Source: DATAEG01 sp051001975 (GTDB lineage: Bacteria; Actinomycetota; Actinomycetes; Mycobacteriales; Jatrophihabitantaceae). Taken from it: a stretch of 64,000 nt of DNA. Below are positions 8,474 through 16,482 of this stretch, piece after piece. Location of the stretch: positions 3,356 through 67,355 of the forward strand of contig JBPCMU010000111.1 in NCBI GenBank assembly GCA_051001975.1. Direction: 5' to 3'. How positions within the stretch are numbered: position 1 is the stretch's first letter; every line of letters starts with the position of its first letter. The notes below the pieces were generated by a model that had not been told where the DNA came from, made no database searches, and was given only the letters and a program-made list of their open reading frames with translations. Both the position numbers and the translations under genes were made by a program.

Positions 8474-8502
8474 CAGAAGGCACCGCACGCGCGGTGCCTC
8501 TG
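8474..8502 (-). promoter_or_regulatory. hairpin upstream of the cold-shock gene
   Basis: CAGA-A-GGCACCGC, loop ACGC, then GCGGTGCC-TCTG gives an 8-bp perfect stem extended by four more pairs past one bulge. It lies 65-93 bases before the cold-shock start on the minus strand. It could be a structured 5' leader element or an insulator for the divergent small gene. A thermosensor role is only a guess. Confidence 0.4.
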
Positions 8503-8565
8503 TCTCCAGGCTACCGGTCCGGCACGGATATGACACCTACCTTCCGCGGCTGGGAGGATCGTCTT

Positions 8566-8811
8566 GTGCCGACCCGTGACCGCCGAGCCGCGCTGCCGTC
8601 ATTGCTGCGCTGGGGGGTGGCCCTGTTTGCCGTCGGGCTGGTCACGATCGTGATCACGCTCATCCAGTTCGGGCTCGGCGATCACAACCGCCCGCTGGCA
8701 CAGAACCTGCTCTGCGTGCTCGCACCGGTCGGCCTCGCACTCGCCGTCTACGCCGCGGTCCGCGACGGTCGCCAAGCCCAGCGCGACGCGGCTCGGGAGA
8801 TCACCGGCTGA
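8566..8811 (+). CDS. small two-helix membrane protein (81 aa)
   Basis: The start is GTG 8566 because GGGAGG lies eight bases upstream; an ATG at 8530 has no such site. Membrane segments are LLRWGVALFAVGLVTIVITLIQFG (about 13-36) and LAQNLLCVLAPVGLALAVYAAV (about 44-65), with a charged tail DGRQAQRDAAREITG. Function unknown and no named family recognised. It is convergent with, and only two bases from, the MOSC gene. Confidence 0.6.
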   Translation: MPTRDRRAALPSLLRWGVALFAVGLVTIVITLIQFGLGDHNRPLAQNLLCVLAPVGLALAVYAAVRDGRQAQRDAAREITG

Positions 8812-8813
8812 GC

Positions 8814-9476
8814 TCAACCGGTTGACGTAGCAGGAGACCCGGCCAGCCAGACCCGGGCCCGCTGATGTGCTTGGGCCGGCAACTCCGGCGCTTCCAGCAG
8901 TCGATGCGCGAGCGAGCGGTCTCCGGTCAATGCGCGGAACGTCTCACGGATGGTCACGCCGTGTTCCGGACGGTGCTCGATCCGTACCTCGTCGCCAGCT
9001 TGCAGCGCACCGGCCTGGTGGATGCGCAGGTACGCGCCGGGCCGCCCTTCGACGGTGAACCGCTTGATCAGGTCCGGCACGTCCCAGAACCCGGCGAACA
9101 CCCGGCACGGAATCCGCGGGCAGCTCACCTCGAGCACCGCGCTACCAACCGACCAGAGCTCGCCGATCACCGCCTGGCTGAGGTCCATACCTTCGGTGCT
9201 GAGGTTCTCGCCGAACATGCCCGGCGGTAGTTCGCGGCCAAGCTCGTCGGCCCACCATCGCGCGTCCTCGCGGGAGTAGGCATAGACGGCCTGATCCGGC
9301 CCACCGTGATTGGCCAGGTCACAGATGGAGTCACCGGCCAACTGGTTGTGACCGGTCTGCACCGGCCCGTCCACGGGAAGCTTGCCGATGCCGGTGCGCT
9401 GCTTCGACCCCGTCCACGGACCGGTCAGCACCTGGTCAGGACGGGCTACATTCACCGAGACGACGCAACCGGACAC
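8814..9476 (-). CDS. MOSC domain protein, YiiM-like (220 aa)
   Basis: Residues about 30-150 show the YiiM/MOSC pattern: SKQRTGIGKLPVDGPV, then HGGPDQAVYAYSREDARWWA, GMFGENLSTEGMD and the conserved cysteine region LEVSCPRIPCRVFA. The second cysteine is the usual molybdenum/sulfur ligand position. The C-terminal part (about 150-220) is the helical YiiM tail. Relatives bind Moco and reduce N-hydroxylated bases or carry sulfur; this one is likely a cytoplasmic detoxifying enzyme. Start GTG 9476 is inferred: it gives VSGCVVSVNVARPDQV at the expected beginning and avoids overlap with the divergent gene. Confidence 0.85.
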   Translation of the reverse strand: MSGCVVSVNVARPDQVLTGPWTGSKQRTGIGKLPVDGPVQTGHNQLAGDSICDLANHGGPDQAVYAYSREDARWWADELGRELPPGMFGENLSTEGMDLSQAVIGELWSVGSAVLEVSCPRIPCRVFAGFWDVPDLIKRFTVEGRPGAYLRIHQAGALQAGDEVRIEHRPEHGVTIRETFRALTGDRSLAHRLLEAPELPAQAHQRARVWLAGSPATSTG

Positions 9477-9549
9477 GGCACCGAGGCTACCGACGTGGCA
9501 AACTCCTAAGTTCGACCGACGATGACCTGCTCGCGAAGGAGCCTCCGCT

Positions 9550-9735
9550 ATGGCCGCCAAGGAACACCAGTCCGGGTGGACGACCCCGGAGACGTCCGTG
9601 TCCGAATTGGCCTCGCCGACGTCGGGCGCGTCCTCGCCCTTCGGCGAGGAGTCGGAGTTCCCGTTGCCGGTCGAGACCCTTCGCTACGAGCACCCGACGG
9701 CTGCCGAGCGGCCGAATCTGGCTGACGGACGCTGA
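9550..9735 (+). CDS. small acidic protein of unknown function (61 aa)
   Basis: ATG start with GAAGGAG about 8-14 bases upstream. Product: MAAKEHQSGWTTPETSVSEL at the front, then SSPFGEESEFPLPVETLRYE, ending PNLADGR. Acidic, Ser/Pro-rich, no membrane segment, likely disordered. It lies 20 bases before the helicase-associated gene on the same strand and so is probably in one operon. A short unassigned gene also sits near this place in the M. tuberculosis Rv0862-Rv0863 region, but I cannot confirm homology. Confidence 0.55.
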   Translation: MAAKEHQSGWTTPETSVSELASPTSGASSPFGEESEFPLPVETLRYEHPTAAERPNLADGR

Positions 9736-9755
9736 CCGGCCCGACCGCCGCCGCC

Positions 9756-12089
9756 GTGCGCAGCGTCACTGAGTGGCTGCGCAGCCGCACTGACGACGAG
9801 CTGGTGACGCTGCTGCGGCACCGTCCCGATCTCGCGCTACCCGCCCCGGCAGACCTCGCTGTGCTGGCCACCCGGCTCGCGGTGCGCTCGTCGGTCGCCC
9901 GTGCCACCGACGCCCTGGACGCGTTCACCCTGCGGGTGCTTGAGGCGGTCGCCCTGCAGCCGACGCCAGGCAGCGCCACTGTTGTCGCCGACCTGGTCGG
10001 CGGGACCGGCGACGAGGTGAGGGCAGCCGTCGATCGGCTCGGCGACTGGGGGCTGGTGTGGCGCGACGAGGACCGGCTGCATCTCATCGGCACTGCGCGA
10101 GAGGCCCTCGGCCCACATCTCGCCGGTCTCGGCCAGGCCGCCGTCGACCTCTGGACCACCGTGCCCATGCTCGCCGCCCGCGACACTTTGACCCAGCTCG
10201 GGCTCGAGGCCGTCCGGCAGCCGGAGGCCGGCCTGCTCATCGGCGAAACGCTGGCCGATCCGGATCGGGTCACCGAACTGCTCCGCGGCCTCGCGCAGGA
10301 TGAGCGGGCGCTGCTGGCTCGAATCGACGCGGCCAGTCCTGTAGTGCTGCTGCGGCCGGGGCAGACCATCGCGGACGAGGACTCCCCCGCGGCGCGACTG
10401 ACCCGGCTCGGCCTATTGGTCCCGCTGGACCCATCGACCGTCGAGCTGCCGCGGGAGGTCGGCATCGCGCTGCGATCCGCGCCGCCGCTGGCCGGTGTGG
10501 CGGCCACCCCGCCGCCGATCGAGCTGGCCGAACCGGACGTCTCCATGGTCGACGGCACCGGCGTCACCCAGGTATTGGAGATCACCCGGCAAGTGGCGGC
10601 GCTGATCCGGGACTGGACAGACGAGCCACCGGCCATCCTGCGCGCGGGCGGTCTCGGAGTGCGAGAACTGCGCCGCACTGCAAAGGCGTTGGACCTCACC
10701 GAGGACCAGACTGCATTGCTCGCCGAGGTTGGCACCGCCGCCGGTCTGATCGCGATGACCTCCGGCGTGCAGCCGGTCTGGTTGCCGACCACCGACGTCG
10801 ACAGCTGGCTGGCGATGCCGGCCGAGGCGCAATGGCGACGGTTGGCCGAGGCCTGGCGGGACATGCGCCGCCAGCCGAGCCTGGCCGGCGCGCGGTCCGA
10901 ACGCGGTCGGCTGATCTCGGTACTGAGCATCGATGCGGAGCGCGCCAGCGCCGTCGCAACCCGGCGCACCGTCCTGGAGTTGCTGAGTTCGCTGCCCGCG
11001 GGTGCGCGGCCGCGTCGCGCCGAGGAGGTCGTGGCCCGGCTCGGCTGGCAGGCGCCGCGGCGCGCCGAAGGGCTCCGACCGGCCGTCGAGGCGACGCTGA
11101 CCGAGGCCGAAGTGCTCGGCATCACCGGCGGTGGCGCGTTGACCACGTACGGCCGACACGTCATGCATGGCGAGGGCCAGCAGGCGCAGCTGGCTCTGGC
11201 CGACGCGCTGCCCGCTCCTGTCGATGAGTTCCTGCTGCAACCGGACCTCACGATCGTGGTGCCCGGGCCGCCCAGTCCGCCGCTGGCACAGGCGCTGGCG
11301 GCCACCGCCGAGCTCGAGTCCAGCGGCGGCGCCCAGGTCTGGCGAATCACGGCTGATTCGATCCGCCGGGCGATGGACGCCGGCTGGTCAGCAGCAGACA
11401 TCGACCGGTTGCTGACGAGCCGATCGCGCACGCCGGTCCCGCAGGCGCTCACCTACCTGATCGAGGATGGTGCTCGTCGCCACGGTGTATTGCGCGCCGG
11501 AGTCGTCGAGGGTTACCTACGCTGCGATGACGAGGCACTGCTAGACCGGGTGCTCAACGACCGGGACGTGGCCTCACTCGGACTACGCCGGCTGTCGGCC
11601 ACCGTCGCCGTGGCGGCTGCGCCGTTGGACCGGGTACTTTCCGCGCTGCGGGCCGGCGGCTATGCCCCCGCCGCCGAAGACGCCACCGGCGCCGCAGTGG
11701 TCGTCGCTCCCGATCCGCCGCGCTCGCGGGTACCGAACCGGCGGGATCGGTCCGTCGTGACCACCCGCCTCGGCGACGAGACACTGACCGAGACCGTTCG
11801 GCGACTGCGCCAAGGCGACGAGCTGGCCCGCACCGCCCACCAGATCACGGTGACGCAGTCGGTGCCCGGCGTCACGTCGGCCACCACGCTGGGCGTGCTG
11901 CGCGATGCGATCCGCTCCGACCGCCGAGTATGGGTGTCCTACGTCGAACAGGCCGGCACGACGGCGACGCGCATCATCGCCCCCCTGTCCCTCGGTGGAG
12001 GCTTCCTACGTGGCCACGACGCCGACACCCAGGAATTCCGCAGCATCCCCCTGCACCGGCTCACCTCGGTGAACGTGCTGAGCGACTGA
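9756..12089 (+). CDS. helicase-associated protein (XPB/Ssl2 N-domain-like) with C-terminal WYL-like domain (777 aa)
   Basis: GTG start; begins RSVTEWLRSRTDDELVTLLRHRPDL, the Rv0862c-type opening. It has no Walker A or DExD box, so it is not a helicase itself. The middle (about 450-620) contains PVDEFLLQPDLTIVVPGPPS, typical of the helicase-C-like domain (Helicase_C_3) shared with the XPB damage-recognition region. The last 70 residues (LRDAIRSDRRVWVSYVEQAG, then RIIAPLSLGGGFLRGHDADT) are WYL-like, a ligand or nucleic-acid sensing fold. It is encoded one gene before XPB in the same orientation, so a shared role in DNA repair or transcription-linked repair is plausible but unproven. Confidence 0.88.
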   Translation: MRSVTEWLRSRTDDELVTLLRHRPDLALPAPADLAVLATRLAVRSSVARATDALDAFTLRVLEAVALQPTPGSATVVADLVGGTGDEVRAAVDRLGDWGLVWRDEDRLHLIGTAREALGPHLAGLGQAAVDLWTTVPMLAARDTLTQLGLEAVRQPEAGLLIGETLADPDRVTELLRGLAQDERALLARIDAASPVVLLRPGQTIADEDSPAARLTRLGLLVPLDPSTVELPREVGIALRSAPPLAGVAATPPPIELAEPDVSMVDGTGVTQVLEITRQVAALIRDWTDEPPAILRAGGLGVRELRRTAKALDLTEDQTALLAEVGTAAGLIAMTSGVQPVWLPTTDVDSWLAMPAEAQWRRLAEAWRDMRRQPSLAGARSERGRLISVLSIDAERASAVATRRTVLELLSSLPAGARPRRAEEVVARLGWQAPRRAEGLRPAVEATLTEAEVLGITGGGALTTYGRHVMHGEGQQAQLALADALPAPVDEFLLQPDLTIVVPGPPSPPLAQALAATAELESSGGAQVWRITADSIRRAMDAGWSAADIDRLLTSRSRTPVPQALTYLIEDGARRHGVLRAGVVEGYLRCDDEALLDRVLNDRDVASLGLRRLSATVAVAAAPLDRVLSALRAGGYAPAAEDATGAAVVVAPDPPRSRVPNRRDRSVVTTRLGDETLTETVRRLRQGDELARTAHQITVTQSVPGVTSATTLGVLRDAIRSDRRVWVSYVEQAGTTATRIIAPLSLGGGFLRGHDADTQEFRSIPLHRLTSVNVLSD

Positions 12090-12174
12090 CCTCGTCGCAG
12101 ATGCGCTCGGCGGCCGCGCCCGGCGACTCGACCGGGGCCGGACCGGACCGCTTGGGGGGCGCGAGTGGGTCGGA

Positions 12175-12606
12175 TCAGGGCTGGTTGGACATGCCGCGGA
12201 ACTGCTGCTCTTCCGCGTCGTAGCGGTTCTGCAGTCCGTGGTCGTAAGCCGTCCACCAGTTCTCGTGCTGCCCGTTGAGGTTGGTGGTGGTGGTGCCGTA
12301 CGCGTCCTGGTCGTAGGCCTCCCGCGCGGTACGGACCGACTGCTGGAACTGGTCGGGCGTCATGTTGTGCACCGTCTGCAGGTCCCCCGGCGTCGCTGCG
12401 GTCTGCGCGTCGACCTGGCCGGTGACCATCCCATGCAGGATGGCGGATGTGCCCTGCACACCGGTACCTCCACCGGTTCCGCGCATATGGATCGCGGAGG
12501 CAACAGCGGCCGGCTCGCCGGGATCGGTGAAGTCGCCGAAGTTGCCGCGGTTGTATTCGTTCTGCATGACCTGGGCAGCAGCGGCCTGCTCGCCGGCACT
12601 GCCCAC
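12175..12606 (-). CDS. Gln/Asn-rich protein, possible type VII-secretion-linked (start uncertain, 5' end damaged)
   Basis: GTG 12606 gives 143 residues beginning MGSAGEQAAAAQVMQNEYNRG and ending EEQQFRGMSNQP; DQFQQSVRTAREAYDQDAYG and NLNGQHENWWTAYDHGLQNR are typical of helical secreted proteins. The coding look continues upstream of 12606: in the same frame GGLHEIYGIREGNPGYTALH (from about 12687) has no start codon and runs into the edge of the inverted segment at 12688. The original start was therefore probably lost in that event. It would have followed the WXG100-like gene in one operon. Function unknown. Confidence 0.5.
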   Translation of the reverse strand: MGSAGEQAAAAQVMQNEYNRGNFGDFTDPGEPAAVASAIHMRGTGGGTGVQGTSAILHGMVTGQVDAQTAATPGDLQTVHNMTPDQFQQSVRTAREAYDQDAYGTTTTNLNGQHENWWTAYDHGLQNRYDAEEQQFRGMSNQP

Positions 12607-12687
12607 GCCGTACTGCTGCTGCGCGGCGTGCAGCGCGGTGTATCCCGGGTTGCCCTCACGAATCCCGTAGATCTCGTGCAGCCCCCC

Positions 12688-12795
12688 TGATGAACGGGAT
12701 GGACAAGGTCGGCAAACTCATCGGCGACGTCGCCAAGGCGTACTCCGATGCCGATCAGACCGTTGCGCAGGGGCTGCTCAACGCGGAGGTCTGAT
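12688..12795. other. apparent 108-bp inverted segment inside a WXG100-like gene
   Basis: The plus strand here encodes MNGMDKVGKLIGDVAKAYSD (from 12690) on to ...GLLNAEV and a TGA, with high GC at third positions, while both flanks code on the minus strand. Flipping exactly 12688-12795 joins the minus-strand frame ...STTMQD to LMNGMDKVGKLIGD with no shift. That restores a roughly 99-residue protein ending at the TGA. The flip is seen directly in the sequence; whether it is natural, programmed or an assembly error is open. Short direct repeats CTGATG mark both ends, and TGCAG/CTGCA lie just outside. Confidence 0.7.
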
Positions 12796-13000
12796 GGTCC
12801 TGCATGGTCGTGCTCGCCGCACCTACAGTGCTGCCGATCTGCATGAAGGCCATCACGTCGACGATGACCTGCTCGAACTCCTGCACGACGGACACCGTCT
12901 GGCCCACGGTGCCGAGCAGGTTCTGCGAGGTCTGCTGCATCGCCGGGACGTTGACGGAGTATGCGCCGCCGGTCATGAGGGCAGCATCGTCGGCTGGCAT
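12755..13000 (-). pseudogene. WXG100/ESX-like secreted protein, C-terminus broken by inversion
   Basis: As it stands the frame gives 81 residues from ATG 13000: GGAYSVNVPAMQQTSQNLLG, then VVQEFEQVIVDVMAFMQIGS and AASTTMQD. It then runs out of its natural frame into HQTSALSSPCATV and stops. The N-terminal helix-turn-helix layout and small size fit ESX/WXG100-type proteins secreted by type VII systems, although no clear W-X-G is present. Reversing the 108-bp segment adds a natural second helix ending in GLLNAEV and gives the usual length of about 99. No type VII secretion machinery is in this window. It is divergent from the XPB gene. Confidence 0.65.
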
Positions 13001-13102
13001 GGGCCGCGCGACGGCAGAAATACCGATGCGCGGGGAGTGGCAAGTGCCGACAGCGGCACGCGAGGACGAGCGCACGTCGGCGTCGCCTGGAAGAATGGAT
13101 GG

Positions 13103-14752
13103 GTGACCGACGGCCCCCTGATCGTGCAATCGGACAAAACCCTCCTCCTGGAAGTCGACCACCCCGACTCGGCCGAGGCGCGCGCCGCCATCGCTCCGTT
13201 CGCCGAGCTGGAACGGTCCCCGGAGCACGTGCACACCTACCGGTTGACTCCGCTGGGGCTGTGGAACGCTCGGGCGGCCGGGCATGACGCTGAGCAGGTC
13301 GTCGACGCGCTGGTCCGCTTCTCTCGGTACGCGGTGCCGCACGCGCTCCTGGTCGACGTCGCCGAGACGATGGACCGCTACGGCCGGCTGCAACTGATCA
13401 AGCACCCCACTCATGGCCTGTTGCTGGTGTCGCTGGATCAGGCAGTGCTCGAGGAGATCCTGCGACACAAGAAGATCGCGCCCATGCTTGGCGACCGGAT
13501 CGAACAGGACACCGTCGCGGTGCACCCGTCCGAGCGGGGCCGACTCAAGCAGGCGCTGCTCAAGGTCGGTTGGCCCGCGGAGGACCTGGCCGGCTACGTC
13601 GACGGCAAGTCCCACCCGATCGAACTGCGCGAGGACGGCTGGGTGCTGCGCGACTACCAGAAGGAGGCCGTCGCCAACTTCTGGGCCGGCGGCTCCGGCG
13701 TGGTCGTGCTGCCCTGCGGGTCGGGCAAGACGCTGGTCGGCGCCGCGGCGATGGCCGAGGCGCAGGCCACCACACTGATCCTGGTCACCAACACCGTCGC
13801 CGGTCGGCAGTGGAAGCGCGAGCTGCTGGCCCGCACCACTCTCACCGAGGACGAGATCGGCGAGTACTCCGGCGAGCGCAAGGAGATCAGGCCGGTCACC
13901 ATCGCGACCTATCAAGTGATGACCACCCGGCGCAACGGTGAGTACCGGCACCTCGCCCTGTTCGACGAACACGACTGGGGCCTCATCGTCTACGACGAGG
14001 TGCATCTGCTGCCCGCACCGATCTTCCGGCTGACCGCCGACCTGCAGTCCCGTCGCCGCCTCGGGCTGACCGCCACGCTGATCCGTGAGGACGGCCGAGA
14101 GGGTGACGTCTTCTCCCTCATCGGTCCGAAGCGGTACGACGCACCATGGCGCGACATCGAGGCCCAGGGGTGGATCGCACCGGCCGAGTGCACCGAGGTC
14201 CGGGTCACCCTGACCGACGCCGAGCAGATGAACTACGCGACCGCCGAGCCGGAGGACCGGTACAAGCTGGCCGCTACGGCGCGCACCAAACTGCCGGTGA
14301 TCTCAGCCATCCTCGATCGCCATCCGGACGACCAGGTGCTGGTCATCGGCGCGTACCTCGACCAGCTGGACGAGGTGGCCGAGCACCTCGGCGGCGTGCC
14401 GATCATCCAAGGCTCCACCACCAACAAGGAGCGCGAGCGGCTGTACGCGGAGTTCCGCACCGGTGAGCAGCGGGTGCTGGTTGTCAGCAAGGTCGCCAAC
14501 TTCTCCATCGACCTGCCCGAGGCCGCCGTGGCCGTGCAGATCTCCGGGACGTTCGGCTCACGGCAGGAAGAGGCGCATCGGCTCGGGCGCATCCTGCGCC
14601 CCAAGGCCGACGGCCGGCAAGCGCACTTCTACACCGTCGTCGCGCGCAACACCCTCGACGCCGATTACGCAGCGCATCGGCAGCGCTTCCTCGCCGAGCA
14701 GGGCTACGCGTACACGATCGTGGACGCTGACGACCTGTTGAATCCCATCTAG
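13103..14752 (+). CDS. xpb: XPB/ERCC3-like DNA helicase (549 aa)
   Basis: GTG 13103 gives 549 residues, close to the M. tuberculosis Rv0861c protein; the longer open frame upstream lies under the divergent gene. The N-terminal domain (about 1-180) includes DKTLLLEVDHPDSAEARAAI. Walker A is LPCGSGKTLVGAA (about 205-217), motif II is VYDEVHLLPAP (about 296-306) and motif III is GLTATLIRED. The RED motif R-E-D-G-R-E (about 328-333) is the XPB-specific DNA-melting element. Motif VI is EEAHRLGRILRPK (about 490-502). This is a 3'-5' SF2 helicase acting in nucleotide-excision repair or transcription-linked DNA opening. A helicase-associated partner is encoded just upstream. Confidence 0.95.
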   Translation: MTDGPLIVQSDKTLLLEVDHPDSAEARAAIAPFAELERSPEHVHTYRLTPLGLWNARAAGHDAEQVVDALVRFSRYAVPHALLVDVAETMDRYGRLQLIKHPTHGLLLVSLDQAVLEEILRHKKIAPMLGDRIEQDTVAVHPSERGRLKQALLKVGWPAEDLAGYVDGKSHPIELREDGWVLRDYQKEAVANFWAGGSGVVVLPCGSGKTLVGAAAMAEAQATTLILVTNTVAGRQWKRELLARTTLTEDEIGEYSGERKEIRPVTIATYQVMTTRRNGEYRHLALFDEHDWGLIVYDEVHLLPAPIFRLTADLQSRRRLGLTATLIREDGREGDVFSLIGPKRYDAPWRDIEAQGWIAPAECTEVRVTLTDAEQMNYATAEPEDRYKLAATARTKLPVISAILDRHPDDQVLVIGAYLDQLDEVAEHLGGVPIIQGSTTNKERERLYAEFRTGEQRVLVVSKVANFSIDLPEAAVAVQISGTFGSRQEEAHRLGRILRPKADGRQAHFYTVVARNTLDADYAAHRQRFLAEQGYAYTIVDADDLLNPI

Positions 14753-14816
14753 CGCCCTCTCGAATCGCGCAGGGCCCATCCTGCCCGCCGTCATTGCCTG
14801 GATGTGAGAGGACATC

Positions 14817-15569
14817 GTGCGCATCCTGCTCCCCCCGAGCGAGGCCAAACACCCGGCCGGTGCCGGGCCTCGCCTGCTGCCGGATCGGACCCCGTTGGGC
14901 GTCGCTCGGCGCCGGATTCTTACCGCACTTGCCGAGTTCTGCCGAACCGACGCAGCCGCAGCAGCGCTGGCGTTGCCGGCCAGGAGCGCCGCAGATGAGC
15001 TTGCCGCGAACCGGGCCGTGCGCCGTTCGCCGACCACGGCCGCCCTCGACCGCTACGCCGGCACCGTCTACCTGGGCCTCGACGCCGGGACGCTTTCGGC
15101 TGCCGGCCGGCGCAAAGCGCTGGAGTCCGTGCTGGTCTTCTCCGGCCTGTTCGGTGTGCTCAGCGCAGCCGAGCCGGTGCCGGTGTACCGGCTGCCGGTC
15201 TCCGCGGTCCTGCCGCCGGTCGGCCCGCTCACCCGTTACTGGCGGTCGGTGCTGGCCACCGAATTACCCGCACTGCTCGGCGACGGATTGATCGTCGACC
15301 TGCGCTCGTCGGACTACACGGCCATGTGGCGCCCGGCCGGCGAACTACGTGAGCGAACGGTGCAGGTACGCATCCTGAGCGAGCTGCCGCACCGCTCGCC
15401 GGCCGTGGTCAGCTACCCGAGCAAGCTCGGCAAGGGCCGGCTGGCCAGAGCCCTGCTGGCGCGCCGAACTCCGGCTCGCACCGTGGCCGATGTCCTCGGC
15501 GCGTGGGCCGCGGCAGGTGAGCGGGACGGCGTCGAACTGACGCCGGGGAAGCTCGAACTGCTCAGCTGA
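14817..15569 (+). CDS. YaaA/DUF328 family peroxide-stress protein (250 aa)
   Basis: GTG start preceded by GAGAGG. The family opening MRILLPPSEAKHPAG is clear, followed by RRSPTTAALDRYAGTVYLGL, then VFSGLFGVLSAAEPVPVYRL and PVGPLTRYWRSVL. All match the YaaA pattern (SPSKTLD/E..., YDGDVY..., GLYGLLRP..). The C-terminus PSKLGKGRLARALLAR is basic. E. coli YaaA lowers free iron during peroxide stress and relatives bind DNA. Cytoplasmic; a single gene 64 bases after XPB, so it may be read from the XPB transcript. Confidence 0.88.
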   Translation: MRILLPPSEAKHPAGAGPRLLPDRTPLGVARRRILTALAEFCRTDAAAAALALPARSAADELAANRAVRRSPTTAALDRYAGTVYLGLDAGTLSAAGRRKALESVLVFSGLFGVLSAAEPVPVYRLPVSAVLPPVGPLTRYWRSVLATELPALLGDGLIVDLRSSDYTAMWRPAGELRERTVQVRILSELPHRSPAVVSYPSKLGKGRLARALLARRTPARTVADVLGAWAAAGERDGVELTPGKLELLS

Positions 15570-15602
15570 GCCGCGTTGCGTACTGGTGAATCTTGCGCGG
15601 AG

Positions 15603-15618
15603 ATGTTGACTAATGTTG
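15603..15618 (+). promoter_or_regulatory. direct repeat ATGTTG-N4-ATGTTG before the DeoR gene
   Basis: ATGTTG at 15603 and 15613 repeat at a 10-base, one-helical-turn spacing, about 85 bases before the DeoR-family start and overlapping a TTGACT that could be a -35. Tandem hexamers at this spacing are a common form of DeoR-family operator, so an autoregulatory site is proposed. Confidence 0.3.
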
Positions 15619-15702
15619 GGCGCTGGGCAAGGGTAACCGCCAAGATCACGACAACCCGACATCAGCTCGGTACCCGCACCCTCGTCACGGATGGAGACCG
15701 CC

Positions 15703-16482
15703 ATGCTTGCCAGCCAGCGGCAGTCCCTCATCATGGACGGCATCCGACGCAGTGGCGCGGCTCGGGTCGCTGACCTGACCGACGAGCTCGGGGTATCGGA
15801 CATGACGATCCGCCGCGATCTCGAGCAGTTGGCTCGGACCGGGCTGGTCCGCAAGGTGCACGGTGGGGCCGTCCTCACCGGCAACGCGACCGAGGAGCCC
15901 GGCTTCGAGGCGAAGTCCAGCCGCGAGCAGCCGGCCAAGGAAGCCATCGCCCGGCTGGCCTGCGGCTTGATCCGACCCGGCACCGCGATCGCGTTGTCCG
16001 CCGGTACGACGACCTGGTCGCTGGCCGGCGAGCTGACCCAGCTGCCTCGGATGACGATCGTCACCAACTCCACCACCGTCGCCGATCTCATCGCAGCGCG
16101 GTCCGAGCCCCCAGCCCACGTCGTCATCCTGACCGGCGGGGTACGCACTCCGAGCGCGGCATTGGTGGGGCCGGTCGCGGACCTGACCATCCGTTCGCTG
16201 CATGTGGACCAACTGTTCATCGGCGTACACGGGATGGACGCGATGGCCGGGCTGACCACGCCGAACCTCGCCGAGGCAGAGACGAACCGGACGCTGATCG
16301 CGTGCGCCAAGCAGGTAGTGGTGTGCGCCGACTCGACGAAGTGGGGCACGGCCGGCCTGGCGAGTTTCGGGCCGCTGTCGGCAGCGGACGTCCTGATCAG
16401 CGACAGCGGGTTGCCCGCCGACGCGCGTCGGCTGATCGCAGCCGAAGTCGGCGAGTTGATGATCGCGGACGTACCGGCATGA
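15703..16482 (+). CDS. DeoR/GlpR family sugar-responsive repressor (259 aa)
   Basis: N-terminal winged helix: LIMDGIRRSGAARVADLTDE, then the DeoR signature ELGVSDMTIRRDLEQLARTG (about 28-47). The sugar-phosphate sensing domain follows (AIALSAGTTTWSLAGELTQL, near residue 95; TGGVRTPSAALVGP; CADSTKWG). ATG 15703 is preferred over the ATG 12 bases earlier because GGAG lies six bases before it. Its stop overlaps the start of galT as ATGA, so it is co-translated with galT and probably represses galactose or related sugar-phosphate use. Effector not predictable. Confidence 0.9.
   Translation: MLASQRQSLIMDGIRRSGAARVADLTDELGVSDMTIRRDLEQLARTGLVRKVHGGAVLTGNATEEPGFEAKSSREQPAKEAIARLACGLIRPGTAIALSAGTTTWSLAGELTQLPRMTIVTNSTTVADLIAARSEPPAHVVILTGGVRTPSAALVGPVADLTIRSLHVDQLFIGVHGMDAMAGLTTPNLAEAETNRTLIACAKQVVVCADSTKWGTAGLASFGPLSAADVLISDSGLPADARRLIAAEVGELMIADVPA

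Noticed and set aside
9548..11452. Large minus-strand open frame opposite the helicase-associated gene
   Set aside because: It is Ser/Arg-rich, has no domain and lies entirely under a well-supported plus-strand gene; it is a GC-rich shadow.
12794..13102. Extending XPB upstream to ATG 12794
   Set aside because: This would add about 103 residues under the divergent WXG100-like gene and exceed the usual family length.
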